NCBI GenBank assembly: GCA_023255355.1
Contig: JALRIU010000121.1
Coordinates: 1-5,829, forward strand
Direction of reading: 5' to 3'
DNA from: Pseudomonadales bacterium
GTDB taxonomy: Bacteria > Pseudomonadota > Gammaproteobacteria > Pseudomonadales > JAHEIH01
DNA length: 5,829 bases
Shown: positions 1 through 5,570 of the stretch, one piece after another
Position numbering within the stretch: position 1 is the first letter of the stretch
Layout of the letters: each line of letters starts with the position of its first letter
Translations under genes and position numbers: made by a program
Notes under the pieces: generated by a model
The model's database searches: none
What the model was told of the DNA's origin: nothing
Seen by the model: the letters and a program-made list of their open reading frames with translations, nothing else

Positions 1-1
1 A

Positions 2-58
2 CATGAGGACTTTAAAAGAATTTTTAACGACGAATCTCCAAGCGCAATAGCTTATTAA
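2..58 (+). CDS. possible C-terminal end of an unidentified protein (5' end outside window)
   Basis: Reading from base 2, the plus strand is open for 18 codons and ends in TAA at 56-58, giving a hydrophilic tail HEDFKRIFNDESPSAIAY. The TAA overlaps the TAA of the convergent metallopeptidase gene (bases 55-57 on the opposite strand), a tail-to-tail arrangement that occurs again between two better supported genes at 3623-3629. A competing frame (bases 3-50, starting ATG) is open for 15 codons only. The stretch is too short to assign a family, and it could simply be non-coding sequence downstream of the peptidase gene. The main argument for it is the mixed, protein-like composition and the exact stop overlap. 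Confidence 0.3.
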   Translation, partial: HEDFKRIFNDESPSAIAY

Positions 59-2181
59 TCGATAAAACCCCTGTCGCGCATAAGCGCCTCTACATTAGCG
101 TCCCTACCACGAAACATCCGATAAGCCTCCGCAGGATCCATAGCATTTCGCACACTAAACAAATAATCCACTAAGCGTTTAGCGACGGCTTCATCGTAAA
201 ATCCACCGGGGGCTTCTGTAAAGGCCTCAGCTGCATCTGAGGTTAGGACTTCTGCCCAGATGTAACCATAATATCCTGCGGCATAGGATTCACCGGAGAA
301 GATATGACCAAAATGAGGGCTTCGATGCCGCATAACAACCTCGTCGGGCATACCCATAGCTTTTAGGGTATCACGCTCAAAACTATCAACATCTAGTCCT
401 GTTGGATCCATTGTGTGGTACTTCATGTCCATAATGGCTGATGCTAGGTATTCTGTGGTTTTAAAACCTTCATTAAAGGTGGCAGCTTTGTTGATTTTTT
501 CGACTAGACTTGCCGGCATTGGCTCACCGGTCTCTACATGGGTTAAGAAGTTATTAATCACCTCGTCGGTGAGTAACCAGCGCTCAAGTAATTGCGATTG
601 AAACTCGGTATAGTCGCGCACACCACCATTGAGCGATGGATAGGTCACGTTGGATGATAATGAATGAAGGGCGTGACCAAACTCGTGGAAGAAGGTTTCA
701 GCGTCATCCCAGGATACTAATACTGGCTCGCCTTCTGCCCCCTTGATGAAGTTTGAATTATTTGCCGACAACACTGTTTGATTGGGCATTAGTTTATTAA
801 AACTGCGATAGCTGGTCGCCCATGCCCCGGAGCGTTTGCCCGTTCTTGCATAGGGATCAAGATACCAAAGCCCCACTAACGCTCCTGACGTTTTATCTTT
901 AACCTCCCAGACCTTCACATCAGGATGGAATACTGGGACGGTACCCTCTTCAACAGGTGTAAAAGCGAAATTAAATAATCTGCCGGCAACGTAAAACATC
1001 GCTTCGCGCAATTTATCTAATTGCAGATAATTTTTGACCTCATTGGAATCGAGATCATATTTTGCCAGGCGAACTTTTTCGGCGTAATAGCGATAATCCC
1101 AGGGAGCGATGGTAATGTTATCGCCACGGCTATCTGCCAGTGCCTGCATATCAGCCACTTCTTCTTTAACGCGAGAAATTGCGGCAGGCCAAATTTTCAT
1201 CATTAGGTCCATTGCCTTGGCTGGAACCTTGGCCATTCGATCGGCTAACTGCCATTCTGCAAAATTGTTATAGCCCAAGAGTTTTGAACGCTCATCGCGC
1301 AATTGCAAAATATTGACAATAATCTGGTTATTATCAAACTCGTCGCCGTTATCGCCACGACTATAATAATTATTCCAAACAACTTCACGCAGTGCTCGGT
1401 CATCCGCGTATCGCAAAAATGGATCCATAGAAGAACGCGTGTTCGTCACCGCATATTTACCTGGCTGTTCGCGTGCCTCGGCTGCTGCCGCTGCCGATTT
1501 TACGTAGCTTGCAGGTAAACCGGCTAACTGGGATTCGTCAAAGAAAGTGACGTAGTTTTCTTCATCGTGGAGAACATTATTTGCAAAGCTTGTTCGAAGT
1601 TCGGCGAGCTGTTTATTGATATCGGCGTAGCGCTTTTGCTTCGCTTCATCGAGCTGCACACCGGCGCTTATGAAGTTTTGGTAACTGAGCTCAACCACCC
1701 TACGTTGTTCTGGGTTGAGCTCATTGCGCTGTTCATATACTTGAGCCACACGCTCGAACAACGCCTTATTTTGAGAAATCTTTGAAGAAAACTCAGATAG
1801 TTCAGGCGCTAATTCAGCTGCAATTTTTCGTACTTCGGGCGTGGATAAGTTTGATAACCAAAGGCCATAGTATGGGTAAACCCTATCGAGTAAGGCGCCT
1901 ACCTTTTCTAGTGGTACCATGGTGTTTTCGAAGGTAGCAGGTTGCGGTCCGGTGGTAATAGCATCTACTTCTGCTAAGGATTGTTGCATTCCAAATCTTA
2001 ATGCAGGAGCCAGATCTGCGACGTTCATTTGATCAAATGCAGGAACACCGTTATATGGACCTAGCCACTCCTGAGTGAGGGCATTATCGGGCAAGACTGC
2101 AGGTTTTGCTTGATGCTCAACAGATGGCTGACAAGCCAGTAAGCCAGCACAGGCTAATACTAAGGTAAGTTTTTTATACAC
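55..2181 (-). CDS. dcp: M3-family zinc metallopeptidase, peptidyl-dipeptidase Dcp-like lipoprotein
   Basis: Predicted zinc oligopeptidase of 708 residues that would release dipeptides or cleave short peptides. What is seen: a short N-terminal hydrophobic segment ends in a lipobox LLAC with Cys17, so it is probably exported and lipid-anchored; Gln at +2 suggests the outer membrane rather than inner-membrane retention. The zinc motif HEFGH lies at residues 499-503 (zinc ligands His499 and His503, catalytic Glu500). Glu526 in YTEFQSQ is the likely third ligand. The M3 substrate-binding motif YAAGYYGY is at 633-640. Length fits the M3A/Dcp branch (about 680-720). The start is GTG at 2179-2181, chosen because an AAAGGAG Shine-Dalgarno sits 7 nt upstream and the signal peptide begins directly there. 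It is transcribed divergently from panE and looks monocistronic in this window. Classical Dcp of E. coli lacks a lipobox, so dcp is a family-level symbol; oligopeptidase A-like activity is the main alternative. Confidence 0.9.
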   Translation of the reverse strand: MYKKLTLVLACAGLLACQPSVEHQAKPAVLPDNALTQEWLGPYNGVPAFDQMNVADLAPALRFGMQQSLAEVDAITTGPQPATFENTMVPLEKVGALLDRVYPYYGLWLSNLSTPEVRKIAAELAPELSEFSSKISQNKALFERVAQVYEQRNELNPEQRRVVELSYQNFISAGVQLDEAKQKRYADINKQLAELRTSFANNVLHDEENYVTFFDESQLAGLPASYVKSAAAAAEAREQPGKYAVTNTRSSMDPFLRYADDRALREVVWNNYYSRGDNGDEFDNNQIIVNILQLRDERSKLLGYNNFAEWQLADRMAKVPAKAMDLMMKIWPAAISRVKEEVADMQALADSRGDNITIAPWDYRYYAEKVRLAKYDLDSNEVKNYLQLDKLREAMFYVAGRLFNFAFTPVEEGTVPVFHPDVKVWEVKDKTSGALVGLWYLDPYARTGKRSGAWATSYRSFNKLMPNQTVLSANNSNFIKGAEGEPVLVSWDDAETFFHEFGHALHSLSSNVTYPSLNGGVRDYTEFQSQLLERWLLTDEVINNFLTHVETGEPMPASLVEKINKAATFNEGFKTTEYLASAIMDMKYHTMDPTGLDVDSFERDTLKAMGMPDEVVMRHRSPHFGHIFSGESYAAGYYGYIWAEVLTSDAAEAFTEAPGGFYDEAVAKRLVDYLFSVRNAMDPAEAYRMFRGRDANVEALMRDRGFID

Positions 2182-2271
2182 AACAATTCTCCTTTATCGA
2201 CATTAGACTATATGCCTAAGCGTTAAAGACTTGTAGACTGAACACAGGTTAAACATCGTCAATTTAATATT
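2182..2271. other. divergent intergenic region, metallopeptidase gene / panE
   Basis: This 90-bp gap must hold the promoters of both divergent genes. On the minus strand a TATAGT hexamer (2207-2212) is a fair -10 match about 26 bp upstream of the GTG, but no good -35 stands 16-18 bp beyond it. On the plus strand the sequence just before panE is AT-rich (AATTTAATATT) and has no Shine-Dalgarno. I see no clear operator or hairpin. Confidence 0.5.
2188..2195 (-). promoter_or_regulatory. Shine-Dalgarno of the metallopeptidase gene
   Basis: On the minus strand the bases read AAAGGAGA, with GGAG 7 nt before a GTG codon. This decides the GTG start at 2179-2181, since no ATG is placed suitably before the signal peptide. 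Confidence 0.8.
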
Positions 2272-3141
2272 ATGTCGACTCTCTTCATTTTAGGTAGCGG
2301 CGCCATAGGCAGCCTTTTTGCGAGCGCACTACAGGCAAGCGGTGCCGATATTTGCCTGATTGCGCGCGATCAACAATACGCTGATCTATTGAATAAAGAA
2401 GGTATTAGCGTTGATGGCAATACTGTACACGCAGTATCCAGAACCATAGATAATATCGCGCTAATTGAACAACTACTGGTTTGTACTAAGGCCTATGATA
2501 CGTTAGCAGCCCTAGAAAACATCGCTGTAAAACTTTGTCCACGGGCTCGCATCATGCTGTTACAAAATGGTATGGGGCAGCATCATGAAGTCCATAACAG
2601 GTTTCCAGACGCCAGTGTTTTTGCCGGTCTATGCACTGAAGGTGTCACTCGCCTTGCACACCACAAGATAGTTAGAGCGGGTATTGGCAAAACAATTTTT
2701 GGACACGTGCTTGGTCCTGTCGGAGACTTACCGAAAGCATTGCTGCACTGTCCCTTGAAGGTTGAGATCTCGCATCAAATTCACCAGGCTCAATGGCAAA
2801 AGTTAGCCATTAATGGAGCCATCAATGGCCTCACAGTTCAAAATAATTGCCCGAACGGTGAACTTATCCACGACGCTACTATCTATCAAAGTATGCAACG
2901 TCTTTGCGAAGAGATTGAATTAGTTGCCAACATTGAAGGAATATTTTTTAATAAACCATTACATGAATTGGCTAAAGACGTCTGTCTGGCAACCGCAGCA
3001 AACATCTCTTCGATGCTGCAAGATGTTCGGGCAAATCGTCAGACAGAAGCAGATTATATTTATGGTTATTTAAAAAGATGCGCCGATCGCTATGATCTGA
3101 ACGTACCATTAATTAACCAGCTTTACACGACCTTATTATAG
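2272..3141 (+). CDS. panE: 2-dehydropantoate 2-reductase (ketopantoate reductase)
   Basis: Cytosolic enzyme that reduces ketopantoate to pantoate with NADPH, a step in pantothenate and coenzyme A synthesis. The 289 residues match the usual length (about 290-305). The N-terminal Rossmann domain begins with the nucleotide motif GSGAIG (residues 8-13). Then follow Lys73 in CTKAYD and the NGMG motif (99-102). The C-terminal helical domain carries Lys177 (WQKLAINGAIN), with Asn181 and Asn185 in the positions of the E. coli active-site asparagines, the stretch NCPNGEL (192-198), and NISSMLQD (244-251) followed by Glu259; all agree with E. coli PanE as I recall it. ATG at 2272 is the natural start because it places the glycine motif at residue 8, although no Shine-Dalgarno is visible. 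The downstream secreted-protein gene begins 11 bp after its TAG stop, so the two are probably cotranscribed. Other members of the ApbA/PanE fold reduce different 2-oxo acids, but conservation here is good. Confidence 0.93.
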   Translation: MSTLFILGSGAIGSLFASALQASGADICLIARDQQYADLLNKEGISVDGNTVHAVSRTIDNIALIEQLLVCTKAYDTLAALENIAVKLCPRARIMLLQNGMGQHHEVHNRFPDASVFAGLCTEGVTRLAHHKIVRAGIGKTIFGHVLGPVGDLPKALLHCPLKVEISHQIHQAQWQKLAINGAINGLTVQNNCPNGELIHDATIYQSMQRLCEEIELVANIEGIFFNKPLHELAKDVCLATAANISSMLQDVRANRQTEADYIYGYLKRCADRYDLNVPLINQLYTTLL

Positions 3142-3147
3142 AGGAAG
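3141..3147 (+). promoter_or_regulatory. Shine-Dalgarno of the DUF3016-like gene
   Basis: GAGGAAG lies 5-7 nt before the ATG at 3153 and its first base is the last base of the panE stop codon. It supports translation of the second gene from a shared panE transcript. Confidence 0.75.
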
Positions 3148-3152
3148 ACCTT

Positions 3153-3629
3153 ATGCGTTTTATCACGACTTGTTTTGCTTTATTGATGAGCGCTAGCAGT
3201 TTGGCAGCGACTTTGAATCTTGAATTTATCAACGAGGACAAATACCTAGATATTGATAGCGGACGCGAAATGCAGTCTCGCTTTACCGAAAGACTAAAAA
3301 ATAAATTGGGTGAGAGTTTTACTAAAATTGCTGAAAAATTGCCTGAGGATAACGTCTTAAACATCAGTATTACCCAAATTGATTTGGCTGGTGATACACG
3401 GTTCAGCTCGGGCGATATGTACGATATTAGAATTATGAAAGATCTCTACCGGCCTCTTCTAGCCTTTGATGTAAAGCTCACCCAGGGCGAGGAAACCTTG
3501 CACGAAACCAGTGCAAGACTCGTCGACAATAACTATCTGAATAACAGTTTCAAGAACGGCAATGAGCAGTTTGGTTATGAGATGGCCATGATTAAACGTT
3601 GGGGTTCAGCATGGCTCAAAACTCATTGA
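3153..3629 (+). CDS. small exported protein, DUF3016-like
   Basis: A 158-residue protein of unknown function. The first 18-19 residues (MRFITTCFALLMSASSLAA) form a typical Sec signal peptide, with a cleavage site near SLA/AT, so the mature protein of about 140 residues should be periplasmic or secreted; no lipobox cysteine stands at the cleavage site. The mature part has a FINEDKYLDI opening, a central segment LNISITQIDLAGDTR (about 69-83), a DIRIMKDLYRPLLAFDVKL segment, and a late LVDNNYL. This order of a 'DIDLAG'-type motif, an arginine-containing 'R-x-hydrophobic-hydrophobic' strand and a closing 'L-x-D-x-x-Y' recalls the DUF3016 family of gammaproteobacteria; that match is from memory. 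The predicted alternation of strands suggests a beta-rich fold. It follows panE by 11 bp with a good ribosome site, yet nothing links it to pantothenate synthesis. Its TGA overlaps the stop of the convergent hydrolase gene. Confidence 0.8.
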   Translation: MRFITTCFALLMSASSLAATLNLEFINEDKYLDIDSGREMQSRFTERLKNKLGESFTKIAEKLPEDNVLNISITQIDLAGDTRFSSGDMYDIRIMKDLYRPLLAFDVKLTQGEETLHETSARLVDNNYLNNSFKNGNEQFGYEMAMIKRWGSAWLKTH

Positions 3630-4672
3630 TTGGGTGTATTTTCGAGTAGTATCTCTGGCCAATCTTTAGCAGCCAGCAACCGAACTAAATTTTTAGGTCG
3701 ATAATTACTGTCGGCTAAATAACGTTGATAAACAGAGTTGTGAATCCGGGTTTCAATACCGGCAGGATTCATGTTTCTGTGAAGAGGTTTCTTCAAGCGA
3801 AACACATGCTTGCGAGACTTGTTAAGTTTAGCGATATGGTTGTCATTAGCCAAAGGACTGAGGTCAGCCAATACTAATCCATGAGATTGGGCTTCACGTA
3901 GCATCCAATGCAATGATATATCTGACAAACTCATTCCCGATGCATCAGGCGGGTAACCTCCACCAACATCAGAGTGTGACCCTGCAAACCAGACCTGCTT
4001 AAGATCCAAGTTATTAGAGGCATGCCATAACGTCGGCGCAAAGTCTTCTCGGGTTTCATCAATCGCTAGCGCTTGTCGAGCGACTTTAACGTTACTCCCC
4101 AATTTAGTGTCGTAAAACTCATCCTGTGATTCAAAAAGCCCCATCAATGAGAAAGGAATACCCAAAGCACCCACTGTATCCCATACCCCAACAAAATCGA
4201 TATCTGCCTTGGGGTGACAAAAATGCTCACAAAAATCTAGCGCAGACGAACCTTTAGGGTGGTTTCTCTTACTTGGGGATTTATAAATCTGCCACGCCTT
4301 TGGAATTAGTTTTGCGTATTTATTTTGCAAAATTCCGACATTATTTATCAGCCCACAAAGTGCTCGAATGGTATAGGCGCCGCGACTAAATCCGAAAAAA
4401 AATAATCGTGTCCCGGGTGAGTAGTTATGTACCAAATAACGGTAAGCATCGGTTATATTTTTGCTGATGCCTGCACCCGTCAAACCTCCAAGTAAGTTAT
4501 CGTGATAAGAACCTATCCCCCAATCATAAAACACTTGTTGTTGGCTATGCTGAGTCTCAGCCGAAATACATCTAGCGGTTCTTAAAACATTGCTGACATT
4601 ATCTTTTTGACTATTCTTCTCTGGTCTATTCCAGGTTCCATCTGAACAAATAATGATCGATCTTGGCATCAC
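3623..4672 (-). CDS. DUF2235 alpha/beta hydrolase (Tle1-type catalytic domain)
   Basis: Predicted serine hydrolase of the DUF2235 family, which includes the catalytic domain of type VI secretion phospholipase effectors (Tle1) and many uncharacterised proteins. Seen here: the family opening IIICSDGTWN (6-15), a nucleophile elbow GFSRGAY with Ser96 (94-100), VGVWDTVGALG (161-171) with Asp165, the WFAGSHSDVGGGY motif (228-240) with His233 and Asp235, and the C-terminal IHNSVYQRYL..YRPKNL (310-329) with His311. Ser96 is the likely nucleophile; which Asp and His complete the triad is inference. At 349 residues it is essentially the hydrolase core. I see no signal peptide, membrane segment, PAAR or C-terminal anchoring domain, so it is probably cytosolic unless secreted by another route. 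No vgrG, hcp, adaptor or immunity-like gene is adjacent. Start is GTG at 4670-4672 or ATG at 4667-4669; a GGGGGGA tract lies 8 nt before the GTG and 11 nt before the ATG, so either is possible. Confidence 0.88.
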   Translation of the reverse strand: MMPRSIIICSDGTWNRPEKNSQKDNVSNVLRTARCISAETQHSQQQVFYDWGIGSYHDNLLGGLTGAGISKNITDAYRYLVHNYSPGTRLFFFGFSRGAYTIRALCGLINNVGILQNKYAKLIPKAWQIYKSPSKRNHPKGSSALDFCEHFCHPKADIDFVGVWDTVGALGIPFSLMGLFESQDEFYDTKLGSNVKVARQALAIDETREDFAPTLWHASNNLDLKQVWFAGSHSDVGGGYPPDASGMSLSDISLHWMLREAQSHGLVLADLSPLANDNHIAKLNKSRKHVFRLKKPLHRNMNPAGIETRIHNSVYQRYLADSNYRPKNLVRLLAAKDWPEILLENTPNQ

Positions 4673-4680
4673 TTGTCATG

Positions 4681-4687
4681 TCCCCCC
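4681..4687 (-). promoter_or_regulatory. G-rich Shine-Dalgarno of the DUF2235 gene
   Basis: On the minus strand this reads GGGGGGA, ending 8 nt before the GTG and 11 nt before the ATG that follows it. The spacing slightly favours GTG. A G6 run is an unusual ribosome site and is prone to length change. Confidence 0.55.
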
Positions 4688-4713
4688 GTTTAAGAGTAAT
4701 ATACGCGGCCTAT

Positions 4714-4732
4714 TTTGTAAGATTAGTACAAA
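4714..4732. promoter_or_regulatory. candidate operator palindrome 1 (6-7-6)
   Basis: TTTGTA and TACAAA are exact inverted arms around a 7-bp centre AGATTAG. The size fits a dimeric regulator. It does not match the Fur consensus, and the spacing differs from a TyrR box. Confidence 0.3.
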
Positions 4733-4782
4733 TTACTGTTCATGTTATGTGCGCTCTGTGGTAACCTTCTCCCTCGATTGCA

Positions 4783-4801
4783 CTAACTAATCTTGAGTTA
4801 G
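4783..4801. promoter_or_regulatory. candidate operator palindrome 2 (6-7-6)
   Basis: CTAACT and AGTTAG are exact inverted arms around AATCTTG, about 22 bp before the exbD start codon. The arm and spacer lengths equal those of the site at 4714-4732, though the arm sequences differ. It could instead form a small hairpin in the exbD leader. Confidence 0.3.
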
Positions 4802-4809
4802 ATACTCTT

Positions 4810-4814
4810 AAGGA
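4810..4814 (+). promoter_or_regulatory. Shine-Dalgarno of exbD
   Basis: AAGGA lies 9 nt before the ATG at 4824 and supports that start, which also gives the expected short cytoplasmic tail before the membrane helix. Confidence 0.75.
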
Positions 4815-4823
4815 ATTGTTTAT

Positions 4824-5234
4824 ATGCGCCATCTACGCGGCCGTAATGATCAAGCTGGTGATGAATCAGAAATCGATTTAACACCCATGCTCGACGTTGT
4901 ATTTATTATGTTGATTTTCTTTATTGTGACAGCATCCTTCTTGAAGGAAGCCGGTATCGAAATCAATCGCCCAGAAGATTCGCAGAGCAACCCTTCTGAA
5001 AGTGAAAACATCCTCATCCAGATCACGGCTAACGATGAAATTTGGTTGAACCAACGTCGCATCGATGTTCGCGCTGTCCGTTCTAACATCGAACGATTGC
5101 ACGCTGAAAACCCGAAAGCGGCCGTTGCGATTAGCGCCCACAAAGAAGCAACCGCTAAAGTGTATACTCAGGTAGCTGATTCAGCTCGTGAAGCAGGTGT
5201 GTATGATGTTTCTATGGTTGTTAAAGATAAGTAA
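4824..5234 (+). CDS. exbD: ExbD/TolR-family biopolymer transport protein (ExbD2 type)
   Basis: Inner-membrane subunit of a proton-driven motor that, with ExbB, energises TonB for outer-membrane uptake. The 136 residues are the normal length. A short charged cytoplasmic tail (1-18) is followed by the signature IDLTPMLDVVFIMLIFFIVT, one transmembrane helix at about 21-40, in which Asp24 corresponds to the essential Asp25 of E. coli ExbD. The rest, from about 41, is the periplasmic domain. The ESEIDLTPMLD start and the LKEAGIEINRP stretch just after the helix resemble ExbD2 proteins of TonB2 clusters more than TolR. In those clusters exbB, exbD and tonB are adjacent; here exbD stands alone, with a divergent hydrolase gene upstream and a terminator 16 bp after its stop. 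Its partners must therefore be encoded elsewhere, or it serves another ExbB/MotA-like protein. A Fur box is not visible. Confidence 0.92.
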   Translation: MRHLRGRNDQAGDESEIDLTPMLDVVFIMLIFFIVTASFLKEAGIEINRPEDSQSNPSESENILIQITANDEIWLNQRRIDVRAVRSNIERLHAENPKAAVAISAHKEATAKVYTQVADSAREAGVYDVSMVVKDK

Positions 5235-5250
5235 ATTATCTAGATTTTTG

Positions 5251-5278
5251 AAAACCCGCCGCATGGCGGGTTTTTTTT
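5251..5278 (+). terminator. intrinsic terminator of exbD
   Basis: A perfect 10-bp stem (AAAACCCGCC with GGCGGGTTTT) encloses the loop GCAT, and the 3' arm runs into eight T residues. It begins 16 bp after the exbD stop codon. Reading in the opposite direction the T tract is poor, so it serves mainly the plus strand. Confidence 0.93.
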
Positions 5279-5311
5279 GCCTTAAACTATTTAAATATGA
5301 TTAATTTTTAA

Positions 5312-5335
5312 GATCCCTGATTTCACAGGAATGAC
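5312..5335 (-). repeat. small REP-like imperfect hairpin
   Basis: On the minus strand ATTCCTG and CAGGGAT (5332-5326 and 5319-5313) pair over seven positions with one T-G wobble, around the loop TGAAAT. The layout resembles the widespread intergenic repeat GTCATTCCCGCGAAAGCGGGAATC, of which this may be a degraded relative. It is a single copy here, so membership is inference. Confidence 0.4.
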
Positions 5336-5400
5336 TGCCATCCCTCTTTTCGTTTAAGCAGATTTTATTTTGATGGCACGATCTCTTTAATTAATCGAGG

Positions 5401-5450
5401 CGTCGATTTTTGTTATCGACAACATCGTCATACCTACATCCATGTAGGCA
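5401..5450. repeat. 50-bp hairpin repeat, copy A
   Basis: This unit matches copy B (5493-5542) at 46 of 50 positions; the four differences lie at unit positions 15, 16, 23 and 28. The last 20 bases are identical and contain CCTACAT-CC-ATGTAGG (5433-5448), a near-perfect palindrome. The first half forms only a short hairpin, GTCGAT-N7-ATCGAC (5402-5420), because the longer stem of copy B is broken here. It is not protein coding in any evident frame. Confidence 0.85.
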
Positions 5451-5492
5451 ACAGCTTTAGCTGGCCCCGAAGGGGTAAAAACCCAGGATGGC
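5451..5492. repeat. 42-bp spacer of the tandem repeat with nested inverted repeats
   Basis: The spacer holds AGCT-TT-AGCT (5453-5462), CCCC-GAA-GGGG (5465-5475) and GGGT-AAAA-ACCC (5473-5484), with CTGG/CCAG (5461-5464 and 5483-5486) able to close around them. The two G/C hairpins share a G run and exclude each other. On the minus strand the loop reads C-TTCG-G, the stable UUCG tetraloop type. Confidence 0.6.
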
Positions 5493-5542
5493 CGTCGATT
5501 TTTGTTCCCGACAAAATCGACATACCTACATCCATGTAGGCA
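5493..5542. repeat. 50-bp hairpin repeat, copy B
   Basis: This is the second copy of the 5401-5450 unit, offset by 92 bp in the same orientation. Here the first half forms a long stem: GTCGATTTTTGT pairs with ACAAAATCGAC (5494-5505 and 5511-5521) with a single bulged T. The second half carries the same CCTACAT-CC-ATGTAGG palindrome (5525-5540). Its right end abuts the A tract of the rpoC terminator. Confidence 0.85.
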
Positions 5543-5570
5543 AAAAAAATCCCGCACTTGGCGGGATTTT
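5542..5570 (-). terminator. intrinsic terminator of rpoC
   Basis: A perfect 10-bp stem (5546-5555 with 5561-5570) has a 5-nt loop, and on the minus strand its 3' arm runs into eight T residues (5549-5542). It starts 16 bp after the rpoC stop codon. The plus-strand T run is only four bases, so the main direction is that of rpoC. Confidence 0.92.

Larger units (their letters stand above)
4673..4823. other. divergent intergenic region, DUF2235 gene / exbD, with symmetric sequences
   Basis: A 151-bp gap separates the two divergent genes. It contains TTTGTA-N7-TACAAA at 4714-4732, CTAACT-N7-AGTTAG at 4783-4801, and a perfect 9-bp inverted pair, AAGATTAGT (4719-4727) and ACTAATCTT (4786-4794), overlapping those two sites. 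On the minus strand TATATT (4698-4703) is a possible -10 for the hydrolase gene, without a convincing -35. These look like candidate operator sites, but no regulator is known and none is encoded nearby. Confidence 0.45.

Noticed and set aside
413..1785. Four short plus-strand open frames (413-601, 1021-1206, 1303-1518, 1567-1785)
   Set aside because: All lie antisense within the well supported metallopeptidase gene, have cysteine/isoleucine-rich or otherwise unlikely compositions, and show no recognisable domain.
2207..2235. Promoter of the metallopeptidase gene with TATAGT as -10
   Set aside because: The -10 is acceptable and well placed, but no -35 resembling TTGACA stands 16-18 bp upstream, so it is mentioned only in the intergenic entry.
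2252..2261. AACATCGTCA upstream of panE also present at 5421-5430 in repeat copy A
   Set aside because: A single 10-bp match in almost 6 kb without flanking similarity is weak evidence for a shared element.
4778..4806. Possible exbD promoter TTGCAC-N17-GATACT
   Set aside because: The -35 matches only half the consensus, and a start about 7 bp after the -10 would fall within the Shine-Dalgarno, leaving it incomplete.
4850..5143. Two minus-strand open frames inside exbD (4850-5143 and 4878-5141) and one at 3113-3364
   Set aside because: They are antisense to exbD and to the DUF3016-like gene, whose own features (membrane helix with Asp24, signal peptide, ribosome sites) are clear.
5336..5378. 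Inverted pair TGCCATC/GATGGCA as a hairpin or operator
   Set aside because: Seven exact bases with a 29-base loop in AT-rich sequence may be chance; it is noted only as part of the intergenic description.
5413..5421. DnaA-box-like TTATCGACA in repeat copy A
   Set aside because: It differs from TTATCCACA by one base, is alone, is not kept in copy B, and is explained by the repeat.
5401..5542. CRISPR array
   Set aside because: There are only two units of 50 bp, each with internal hairpins, and the spacer itself is structured; no cas genes are near.
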